A stretch of DNA of 8,034 nucleotides, taken from NCBI GenBank assembly GCA_021790955.1, contig JAJYFI010000057.1, positions 1 through 8,034 on the forward strand, given 5' to 3'. Positions 1 through 5,131 of this stretch are shown here, piece by piece. Both the position numbers and the translations under genes were made by a program. The stretch is from a bacterium. Lineage in GTDB: Bacteria > Elusimicrobiota > Elusimicrobia > UBA1565 > UBA9628. Positions within the stretch are counted from its first letter, which is position 1; every line of letters begins with the position of its first letter. The notes beneath the pieces are model-generated. The model searched no databases. It saw nothing but the letters and a program-made list of their open reading frames with translations, and was not told where the DNA came from.

Positions 1-863
1 AGAAGCTGCGCCGCTATTGCGGCAAGGGAGCCCGTTGGGGCCTCAAGCTTTCCTACTCCTACGAACCGCGGCTTCTGGGGACCGCCGGGGCCGTCAAAAA
101 GGCCGAGCGCTTCCTTAAAGACGGCCCTTTTTTCGTGCTCTCCGGGGACGGCTTTTCCGATATCGACCTCGGGGGGATGCTGGCCTTCCATAAGCGGCAT
201 GGCTCGATCGCGACCATGGCCGTCAAGGCCGTGGATTCCCGTTTTGACTACGGCATCACCCTCACCTCGAAATCGGGACGCATCAAGGGGTTCATCGAAA
301 AGCCCTCCTGGGGGCAGGTCTTCTCGAACAAGGTCAACACCGGCATCTACATTTTCGAACCGGAGGTGCTCCGCCACATCCCCAAAGGCGCTCCCTTCGA
401 CTTCGCTCGGGAGCTTTGGCCCAAGCTCTTGAACCTGCGAAAACCAATCTACGCCTATGAGTGGAAAGGCTACTGGTGCGACGTCGGGAACTTGGGCGAG
501 CTGCGGCGATGCCAGATGGACGCGCTCGGCGGCCACGTCGGCGTCGACCTTCCCGGCCGGGAGCTTAAGGAGGGCGTGCGCGTCGAGAAGGGCGCCAGGA
601 TCCACCCGAAGGCGAAACTCCATTCCCCCTGCCTGATCGGGCGCGAAAGCCGCATCGAGGCCGGAGCCGCGGTTGGGCCCTTCACCGTCGTGGGCCGCGG
701 CTGTTCGATCGGGGCGGGAGCCTCGGTTAAAAATAGTATACTTTTCGACCATGTCGTCGTCGGCCGCCAAGGATATCTCTCGGACTGCATCGTGGGCGAG
801 GGAAGCTCGGTCCACTCGGATATCGCGATCTACGGCGCCGCCATCCTCAACGTAAGGGAGTGA
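1..863 (+). CDS. NDP-sugar pyrophosphorylase with beta-helix domain (mannose-1-phosphate guanylyltransferase-like), 5' partial
   Basis: The reading frame is open from base 3 to the TGA at 861-863, giving 286 visible residues; the N-terminus, including the GGxGTRL nucleotide-binding loop, lies outside the window. What is visible is typical of cytoplasmic sugar-1-phosphate nucleotidyltransferases (COG1208): LGTAGAVKKAERFL, then VLSGDGF where the family has its metal/nucleotide-binding GD, then FIEKP, NTGIYIFEPEVL and GYWCDVGN. The last ~110 residues hold imperfect hexapeptide repeats (LIGRES, RIEAGA, AVGPFT, VVGRGC, SIGAGA, IVGEGS) expected to form a left-handed beta-helix. Such enzymes make NDP-sugars for surface polysaccharide or glycan synthesis from NTP and sugar-1-phosphate. 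GDP-mannose synthesis is the likeliest activity, but UDP- or dTDP-glucose synthesis cannot be excluded without the N-terminus. The stop codon lies 2 nt before the metK ATG, so the two genes are probably cotranscribed. Confidence 0.88.
   Translation, partial: KLRRYCGKGARWGLKLSYSYEPRLLGTAGAVKKAERFLKDGPFFVLSGDGFSDIDLGGMLAFHKRHGSIATMAVKAVDSRFDYGITLTSKSGRIKGFIEKPSWGQVFSNKVNTGIYIFEPEVLRHIPKGAPFDFARELWPKLLNLRKPIYAYEWKGYWCDVGNLGELRRCQMDALGGHVGVDLPGRELKEGVRVEKGARIHPKAKLHSPCLIGRESRIEAGAAVGPFTVVGRGCSIGAGASVKNSILFDHVVVGRQGYLSDCIVGEGSSVHSDIAIYGAAILNVRE
737..742 (+). promoter_or_regulatory. Possible internal -10 element (TATACT) ahead of metK
   Basis: TATACT matches the sigma70 -10 consensus at 5 of 6 positions. 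It sits in an AT-rich island (about 727-745) inside otherwise GC-rich coding sequence, where the codons AAA AAT AGT ATA are unlike those of the neighbours. It lies ~120 nt upstream of metK. No good -35 box is visible at 16-18 nt spacing, so this is a weak call. Confidence 0.25.
854..860 (+). promoter_or_regulatory. Ribosome binding site of metK
   Basis: AAGGGAG lies 5 nt before the ATG at 866, overlapping the last codons of the upstream gene. It decides the start: the in-frame GTG at 860 overlaps the site itself and so is unlikely to initiate. Confidence 0.7.
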
Positions 864-865
864 TC

Positions 866-2074
866 ATGAACCAATTCGAAGGACGCCGTTATTTCAGCTC
901 CGAGTCCGTCACCGAAGGCCATCCGGACAAGCTCTGCGACCAGATTTCCGACGCCGTTCTCGACGAAGTGATGCGCCGGGACCCGGAGGGCCGCGTCGCC
1001 TGCGAGAGCTTCATCTCGCGCGGCATGGTGATCGTCGGCGGGGAGATCACGACGAGGATCTTCGTGGACGTCGACCGGCTGGCGCGCCAAGTGATCCGCG
1101 AGGCGGGGTACACCCATCCGAAGTACGGCTTCGATCACAGCTCTTGCGCGGTGCTAAACGCCATCGGCCGCCAGTCGCCGGACATCTCGCAGGGCGTCGA
1201 CACCGGCGGCGCGGGCGACCAGGGCATGATGTTCGGCTATGCCTGCCGCGAAACTCCGGAGCTCATGCCGCTCCCGATCGTGCTCGCGCACAAGCTGGTG
1301 CGCCGGCTCTCGACCGTGCGCCGGGAAAACATCCTCCCCTATCTGGGTCCCGACGGCAAATCCCAGGTGACGATCGAATACCTGGACGGCAGGCCCCTGC
1401 GCGCGGACGCGGTGGTTATTTCGACCCAGCATACGGAGGACATCCTCGACCGGTCCGGAAAAGCCATCACCGCCAAGGCGCGCAAGGAGATCATCGACGC
1501 GGTGATCCGCCCCGTGCTGGGCCCGCGCCTTCTCGACGAGAAGACCCGGTTTTTCATCAATCCGACCGGAAAATTCGTGCTCGGCGGCCCCGCCTCCGAC
1601 ACGGGGATGACGGGCCGCAAGATCATCGTGGACACCTACGGCGGCTACGCTCCTCACGGCGGCGGCGCCTTCTCCGGCAAGGACCCGAGCAAGGTGGACC
1701 GCTCGGCCGCGTATCTGGCGCGATACATCGCCAAAAACATCGTCGCCGCGGGCCTCGCCGAGCGCGCCACGGTTCAGGTCGCCTACGCGATCGGCGTGGC
1801 CGAGCCCGTGAGCCTCTACGTCAACACCCACGGCACCGCGCTCGTCGAGGAGACCCGCATCGAGGAAGCGGTTCGCCGCCACTTTCCCTTGACGCCTCGC
1901 GCCATGATCAGCTCGCTGAAGCTGCGGCGGCCCCTCTACCGGCAGACGGCTTCCTACGGCCACTTCGGGAGGTCCGAGAACTCCTTCACCTGGGAGAAAA
2001 CGGACAGGGCGGAGGCGTTGCGCCGCGAGCTTCTCGGCTCGAGCAAGCCTTCACGGGCTCTCGTCGCGGCCTAG
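866..2074 (+). CDS. metK: S-adenosylmethionine synthetase (methionine adenosyltransferase)
   Basis: Makes S-adenosylmethionine from ATP and L-methionine, releasing phosphate and pyrophosphate; cytoplasmic, normally a tetramer needing Mg2+ and K+. The 402-residue product is close to the family norm (E. coli 384). Visible motifs: N-terminal SSESVTEGHPDK with GHPDK at residues 18-22; the family signature GAGDQGMMFGYA at 115-126; the second signature GGGAFSGKD at 265-273, followed by PSKVDRSAAY; and FINPTGKFVLGGP upstream of it. No catalytic motif appears to be missing. ATG 866 is chosen because it has a well-placed AAGGGAG; GTG 860 is the alternative. The gene follows the nucleotidyltransferase after 2 nt and is followed by scoA after 17 nt, so it appears to be in the middle of an operon. 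SAM synthesis has no obvious functional tie to either neighbour. Confidence 0.97.
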   Translation: MNQFEGRRYFSSESVTEGHPDKLCDQISDAVLDEVMRRDPEGRVACESFISRGMVIVGGEITTRIFVDVDRLARQVIREAGYTHPKYGFDHSSCAVLNAIGRQSPDISQGVDTGGAGDQGMMFGYACRETPELMPLPIVLAHKLVRRLSTVRRENILPYLGPDGKSQVTIEYLDGRPLRADAVVISTQHTEDILDRSGKAITAKARKEIIDAVIRPVLGPRLLDEKTRFFINPTGKFVLGGPASDTGMTGRKIIVDTYGGYAPHGGGAFSGKDPSKVDRSAAYLARYIAKNIVAAGLAERATVQVAYAIGVAEPVSLYVNTHGTALVEETRIEEAVRRHFPLTPRAMISSLKLRRPLYRQTASYGHFGRSENSFTWEKTDRAEALRRELLGSSKPSRALVAA

Positions 2075-2091
2075 GGATCACGCGCACTTCC

Positions 2092-2805
2092 TTGGATAAG
2101 ATCCTGGATGGAGGCGCCGTCGCGGCCGTCGAGGACGTCCGCGACGGCGCCTCCATCCTGATCGGCGGCTTCGGGCTCTGCGGCATCCCGGAAAATCTCC
2201 TCGCGGCCCTTCGGCGCAAGGGCGTAGGCAATCTCACGCTGATCGCGAACAACTCGGGCACCGACGAGCACGGCATCGGACCGCTCATCAAGAACGGGCA
2301 GGTCAAGAAAATGATCATGTCCTACGGCGGCGAATGCAAGGCCTTCGAGGAGCGGGTGCTCGGCGGAAAGCTCGATGTCGAGTGGACGCCGCAGGGGACC
2401 CTGGCCGAGCGCATCCGAGCGGGCGGGGCCGGAATCGGAGGTTTTTTCACCCCCACAGGCTACGGCACCCTCGCGGCCAAGGACAAGGAAACGCGCGTCA
2501 TCGACGGGAAGCCCTTCGTCTTCGAAAGGCCCCTCGTCGCCGATTTCGCCTTCATTAAGGCGTGGAAAGGCGACAGCCACGGCAACCTCGTCTACCGCAA
2601 GACCTCCCGCAACTTCAACCAGGTGATGGCGACCGCCGGCAAGACCGTGGTCGCCGAAGTGGAAACCTTGGTCAAGCCGGGGGCGCTCGACGGCGACGTC
2701 GTGCACACGCCGGGGCTCTATGTGGACCGCATCTTCCAGGGACCCAGCTACGTCAAGCCGATTGAGAAGCGCACGGTGCGCCCCAGGGAGGAGGCTTCGC
2801 GATGA
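2092..2805 (+). CDS. scoA: 3-oxoacid CoA-transferase subunit A (succinyl-CoA:3-ketoacid / acetoacetate CoA-transferase)
   Basis: The alpha subunit of a family I CoA-transferase, which moves CoA between a donor such as succinyl-CoA or acetyl-CoA and an acceptor such as acetoacetate; it works as a complex with the beta subunit encoded next. The family signature DGASILIGGFGLCGIP spans residues 18-33. Other family-like stretches are NNSGTDEHGIGPLI, GGECKAFE, GGFFTPTGYGT, ADFAFIKAWKGDSHGNLVYRKTSRNFN and a C-terminal PSYVKPIEKRTVR. The frame stays open far upstream over metK, but homology begins only at LDKILDGG, so I use TTG 2092 (237 residues, like other ScoA proteins of ~230-240). Its Shine-Dalgarno is poor (AGGGA at 2073-2077, 14 nt away). 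A 53-nt palindrome occupies residues 5-23. The stop overlaps the scoB start as ATGA. The exact acid substrates cannot be read from sequence. Confidence 0.93.
   Translation: MDKILDGGAVAAVEDVRDGASILIGGFGLCGIPENLLAALRRKGVGNLTLIANNSGTDEHGIGPLIKNGQVKKMIMSYGGECKAFEERVLGGKLDVEWTPQGTLAERIRAGGAGIGGFFTPTGYGTLAAKDKETRVIDGKPFVFERPLVADFAFIKAWKGDSHGNLVYRKTSRNFNQVMATAGKTVVAEVETLVKPGALDGDVVHTPGLYVDRIFQGPSYVKPIEKRTVRPREEASR
2106..2158. repeat. Near-perfect 53-nt palindrome / strong hairpin at the start of scoA
   Basis: Bases 2106-2125 are the exact reverse complement of 2139-2158 (20 bp, beginning GGATGGAGGC). Inside, C2126/T2138 mismatch, then CGTC 2127-2130 pairs with GACG 2134-2137, leaving a GAG triloop at 2131-2133. 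That is 24 pairs out of 25 positions. The palindrome begins 14 nt after the TTG start codon of scoA and is wholly within coding sequence (LDGGAVAAVEDVRDGASIL). No T-tract follows, so it is not a standard terminator. It could be a strong mRNA structure affecting translation or decay of scoAB, or a dyad operator; the function is not known. Confidence 0.9.
2785..2794 (+). promoter_or_regulatory. Strong ribosome binding site of scoB
   Basis: AGGGAGGAGG, containing GGAGG in tandem register, ends 7 nt before the scoB ATG. It is by far the strongest Shine-Dalgarno in the window and contrasts with the poor site of scoA, the partner subunit. Confidence 0.8.
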
Positions 2806-3485
2806 GCCCGACGGCGCCGCGCCCCGCGAGGGATCTCGATAAGCGCGTCACGATCGCCAAGCTTGCCGCCCTCGAAATCAGGGACGGAGACGTCGTCAAC
2901 CTCGGCATCGGCATTCCGACGCTGGTCACCAATTACCTTCCCGCAGGGGTCCACATCACCCTTCATACCGAAAACGGCATGCTAGGCTACGGCCCTTATC
3001 CCTATGAGGGCGACGAGGACCCGGATCTCATCAACGCCGGCAAGGAGACCATCACGGAACTTCCGGGTTGCTCCTATTTCGGCTCGCACGAATCTTTCGC
3101 CATGGTTCGCGGCGGGCATATCGACGCGACGATCCTGGGGGCCATGGAGGTCTCGGCGAAAGGCGACCTCGCCAATTGGATGATCCCCGGCAAGAAAGTG
3201 AAGGGCATGGGCGGCGCGATGGACATGGTGGCCGGCGCCAAAAAGGTCATCGTCGCCATGGAGCACGCGACCAAGGAAGGCCGCCCCAAAATTCTCAACG
3301 AGTGCCGCCTCCCGCTGACCGGCAAGGAAGTGGTTTCGACGATCGTGACCGAACTCGCGGTCTTCGACGTGACCCCCGAAGGGCTTTTCCTCAAGGCCCT
3401 CTCGCGGGACGCGTCGGTCGATCAATTGAAGCGGCTGACAGAGCCCGCCTTCCGCGTCGCCGCCGAACTCCGGCGCTTCGAGTAG
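2802..3485 (+). CDS. scoB: 3-oxoacid CoA-transferase subunit B
   Basis: The beta subunit of the same CoA-transferase as scoA; it supplies the catalytic glutamate that forms the glutamyl-CoA thioester intermediate. In the 227-residue product this is Glu57 in LHTENGMLGYGP (residues 54-63). The usual signature is LHSENG, so Thr replaces Ser just before the catalytic Glu, a mild variation. NLGIGIPTLV (33-42) and GGAMDMVAGAKKVIVAMEH are further family hallmarks. The length is as expected (E. coli AtoA is 216). It starts at ATG 2802, overlapping the scoA stop by 4 nt (ATGA) behind an excellent Shine-Dalgarno, so 1:1 production with scoA by translational coupling is likely. Succinyl-CoA:3-ketoacid transferase is the best guess; acetate- or butyrate-type acetoacetate CoA-transferase is the alternative. 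Confidence 0.94.
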   Translation: MSPTAPRPARDLDKRVTIAKLAALEIRDGDVVNLGIGIPTLVTNYLPAGVHITLHTENGMLGYGPYPYEGDEDPDLINAGKETITELPGCSYFGSHESFAMVRGGHIDATILGAMEVSAKGDLANWMIPGKKVKGMGGAMDMVAGAKKVIVAMEHATKEGRPKILNECRLPLTGKEVVSTIVTELAVFDVTPEGLFLKALSRDASVDQLKRLTEPAFRVAAELRRFE

Positions 3486-3487
3486 CC

Positions 3488-3973
3488 GTGAGAGCCTCCG
3501 CGGTTGGAGCGTCCAAACCCGTCCGCGCGTCCATGACGACGTTGTCGGACTTGATGGGCCCGCCCGACGGGAACATCAACGGCACCGTCTTCGGCGGCAA
3601 AATACTCCAGCTGGTGGACAAGGCGGCCTCCGTCTGCGCCATGAGGCACTCGGCCAAGCCTTGCGCCACCGTCGCCATGGAGCGCGTCGAGTTCCTGGTT
3701 CCCATCCAGATCGGCGATCTCGTGATCGTCGAGGCGCGCATCAATTACGCCGGCCGCACCTCCATGGAGATCGGCGTCGAGGTCTACGCGGAGAACCTCC
3801 GTCTCGGCGTACGGCGGCATACGAATTCCTGCCTCGTCACGATGGTGGCGATCGACGCGAAGGGCCGCCCCAGCCCCATCCCGGGCGTTCTCATCGAGAC
3901 TCTCGAGGAAAAGGCGCGCTTCCATCAGGCCGAAGAGCGCCGGCGCGCGCGGCTCGAGTCCCGTCGCTCGTGA
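3488..3973 (+). CDS. Acyl-CoA thioesterase, YciA/BACH-like hotdog family
   Basis: Predicted to hydrolyse acyl-CoA to the free acid and CoA in the cytoplasm. The product (161 residues from GTG 3488) shows the hotdog acyl-CoA hydrolase pattern LSDLMGPPDGNINGTVFGGKILQLVDKAASVCA, with NGTVFGG at residues 31-37 and the conserved Asp44 in the long helix, then MERVEFLVPIQIGDLVIVEARINYAGRTSMEIGVEVYAE. The C-terminus is charged (EEKARFHQAEERRRARLESRRS). GTG 3488 lies 2 nt after the scoB stop; the residues it adds (SKPVRAS) resemble the pre-domain segment of homologues. ATG 3533 (146 residues) is the alternative, but neither has a convincing Shine-Dalgarno. Adjacent to a CoA-transferase and a second thioesterase, it may set the balance of CoA esters and free acids. 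Its chain-length preference cannot be seen from sequence. Confidence 0.85.
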   Translation: MRASAVGASKPVRASMTTLSDLMGPPDGNINGTVFGGKILQLVDKAASVCAMRHSAKPCATVAMERVEFLVPIQIGDLVIVEARINYAGRTSMEIGVEVYAENLRLGVRRHTNSCLVTMVAIDAKGRPSPIPGVLIETLEEKARFHQAEERRRARLESRRS

Positions 3974-4410
3974 CGCCGGCCGCGGGGGCTCCCGCGAAGT
4001 TTCACGACATCAGCCTGCGCGTCTCTTACGGCGACACCGACAAGGCGGGAGTGGTCTATTACGCGAACTATTTACGCTATTTCGAGCGCGGCCGCACCGA
4101 ACTCCTGCGCTCCCTCGGCGTCAGCTACCGGGATCTCGAAATCGAGCACGGGATCGTCATGCCGGTCGTCGAGGCCAGCTGCCGCTACCTGGCGCCCTGC
4201 CGCTACGACGATCTCGTCGTCGTTCGCAGCTGGATTTCGGCCCTGGAGGCCGCGAGCCTCACGGTCCGCAACGAAGTCTTTATCCGGGAAAACGACGACC
4301 TCTCCAAGGTCGCGGAAGGCTTCACGCGCCACGCCGTTCTCAATTCACTCTGGCGCCCCACGAGAATTCCCGAGGACGTCCGCCGCCGCCTGTCCGGCGA
4401 AGGCGGTTAA
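3970..4410 (+). CDS. Acyl-CoA thioesterase, YbgC/4-hydroxybenzoyl-CoA thioesterase-like
   Basis: A second, distinct hotdog-fold thioesterase of 146 residues. The N-terminal motif RVSYGDTDKAGVVYYANYLRYFERGRTELLRSLG matches the YbgC/4HBT family; Asp24 (GDTD) corresponds to the catalytic aspartate of 4-hydroxybenzoyl-CoA thioesterase. The family pattern continues with GIVMPVVEASCRYLAPCRYDDLVVVRSW. YbgC proteins hydrolyse short- or medium-chain acyl-CoA and, in gammaproteobacteria, are encoded next to tol-pal; no tol gene is present here, so an envelope role is not supported by context. It starts at GTG 3970, overlapping the previous stop as GTGA, so it is translationally coupled to the YciA-like gene. 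It is the last gene of the plus-strand operon and ends with TAA at 4408-4410, sharing TTAA with the stop codon of the convergent gene. Confidence 0.88.
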   Translation: MTPAAGAPAKFHDISLRVSYGDTDKAGVVYYANYLRYFERGRTELLRSLGVSYRDLEIEHGIVMPVVEASCRYLAPCRYDDLVVVRSWISALEAASLTVRNEVFIRENDDLSKVAEGFTRHAVLNSLWRPTRIPEDVRRRLSGEGG

Positions 4411-5021
4411 TTTCCGGAAGACGGCCCTTGCAGGACCGTGGACGGCAGCTGACCCGCGCCGCGCCCTGGGCCGGCGGCGCCGTTGATCGGCGAACCGTTG
4501 CGAAAAGGGATGCCGCCGCCGCTGGACGGGAGCGCCCCCGTCTTACCGCGGTTGGAAAACATGATGTTTTTCGGCAACCGGGGAATCTGGTAGGCCGAGG
4601 AGGCAGAGGCCGCGGCTTGGGGACGCGGCGCCATCTTCGCCGACGGCGCTTGAAGAACGGGCGGCGCCTTGCGAAGGGCAGGGGCCGCCTGAGCGGGCCG
4701 CGGCTTGCGAGCCCCGGCATTCGTCGCCGCGGCCTCGACAAGCGAGACGGAATCGCCGCTTTGCCTCGGGAGGCCCGGATCCGCCCTTTCAGCCTCCCCC
4801 AATCCCCGCGAGTCCCCGACCGGAGCCGGAGCCCCGGCGCTCGTTCTGGAGTCGAAACCGGGGCGCCAGTCCCCCGGCCCGCCAATCGACATGGCCTTGA
4901 TCCGCTGATAGAGCAGGCCGGCCAAAGGGATCGCGACGGCGACCGCGCCCCCCACCACCAGCAGAAGCGTCTTTCTGCGCCGGGCGGCACGCAGATCTTC
5001 CTGGCGGTTCAAGTCATCCAT
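4407..5021 (-). CDS. Unrecognised membrane-anchored Pro/Ala/Ser-rich protein
   Basis: I do not recognise this 204-residue protein. Its charged N-terminus (MDDLNRQEDLRAARRRK) is followed by one hydrophobic segment at about residues 18-38, which suggests a signal anchor with the N-terminus in the cytoplasm and the rest outside. Residues ~45-145 are low-complexity Pro/Ala/Gly/Ser with scattered Arg/Lys, probably disordered. A less repetitive stretch follows, YQIPRLPKNIMFSNRGKTG (~143-161), then a Gly/Pro-rich tail. There is no lipobox, enzymatic motif or peptidoglycan-binding domain that I can see. The frame is supported by high GC at third positions, a GGAG at 5032-5035 10 nt before the ATG, and a promoter-like pair upstream. 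It stands alone on the minus strand between two plus-strand operons. The architecture resembles envelope spanners or scaffold proteins, but no function should be assigned. Confidence 0.72.
   Translation of the reverse strand: MDDLNRQEDLRAARRRKTLLLVVGGAVAVAIPLAGLLYQRIKAMSIGGPGDWRPGFDSRTSAGAPAPVGDSRGLGEAERADPGLPRQSGDSVSLVEAAATNAGARKPRPAQAAPALRKAPPVLQAPSAKMAPRPQAAASASSAYQIPRLPKNIMFSNRGKTGALPSSGGGIPFRNGSPINGAAGPGRGAGQLPSTVLQGPSSGN
4555..4572. repeat. AT-rich inverted repeat inside the minus-strand gene
   Basis: AAAACAT-G-ATGTTTT is a perfect 7-bp inverted repeat about a single central base (4556-4570). It is flanked by GGTTG (4550-4554) and CAACC (4575-4579), which extend the pairing with small bulges. 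It encodes PKNIMFSN of the orphan membrane protein. It stands out from the GC-rich surroundings, but a coding explanation is possible. Confidence 0.45.
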
Positions 5022-5031
5022 CGGGAAGGAA

Positions 5032-5035
5032 CTCC
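5032..5035 (-). promoter_or_regulatory. Ribosome binding site of the minus-strand membrane protein gene
   Basis: GGAG on the minus strand, 10 nt before the ATG at 5021. It supports that start codon and the reality of this gene. Confidence 0.5.
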
Positions 5036-5042
5036 AACCCCA

Positions 5043-5071
5043 AGTCTAACAGCCCAAGGCTCCAGTTTCAA
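5043..5071 (-). promoter_or_regulatory. Predicted sigma70-type promoter of the minus-strand membrane protein gene
   Basis: On the minus strand, TTGAAA (5071-5066, 5/6 match to -35) and TAGACT (5048-5043, 4/6 match to -10) are separated by exactly 17 nt. Transcription would start near 5036, giving a short leader of about 15 nt that just includes the GGAG. A small AGCC-CAA-GGCT dyad (5051-5061) lies in the spacer. This is a prediction by eye only. Confidence 0.45.
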
Positions 5072-5094
5072 GGGAAAATGCTGGGAAGGGACCA

Positions 5095-5124
5095 TTGTCT
5101 CCGGCCCCGGCCATTTGTTACAAT
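5095..5124 (+). promoter_or_regulatory. Predicted promoter of the rpsF-dnaB cluster, implying a leaderless rpsF start
   Basis: TTGTCT (5095-5100, 4/6) and TACAAT (5119-5124, 5/6) are separated by 18 nt. A start 6-8 nt past the -10 falls at about 5130-5132, i.e. at the rpsF ATG (5132). No Shine-Dalgarno precedes that ATG, which fits a leaderless transcript. The upstream in-frame ATG (5123) lies within the -10 element itself. Confidence 0.5.
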
Positions 5125-5131
5125 GCCTGCC

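Noticed and set aside
551..562. TCCCGGCCGGGA 12-bp perfect palindrome in the nucleotidyltransferase gene.
   Set aside because: G/C-only palindromes of this size are expected occasionally in DNA of this composition, and it has no flanking symmetry or promoter context.
860..862. GTG start for metK overlapping the upstream stop (GTGA).
   Set aside because: The GTG overlaps the AAGGGAG that serves ATG 866, and nothing Shine-Dalgarno-like lies upstream of it.
1154..1963. Large antisense open frame (269 residues) opposite metK.
   Set aside because: A typical shadow of a GC-rich gene. The composition is biased, and metK on the other strand is certain.
1144..2091. Long open frame upstream of scoA overlapping metK, which would make a 553-residue fusion.
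   Set aside because: The residues before LDKILDGG are Arg/Pro/Gly-rich shadow translation of metK in another frame. GC-rich DNA has few stop codons. Homology to ScoA begins at about 2092.
4421..4439. ACGGCCCT/AGGACCGT hairpin just after the convergent stop codons, as a bidirectional terminator.
   Set aside because: The stem is only 7 bp with a mismatch and a 3-nt loop, there is no T-tract on either strand, and it lies in the coding end of the minus-strand gene. It may contribute to termination, but I cannot support the call.
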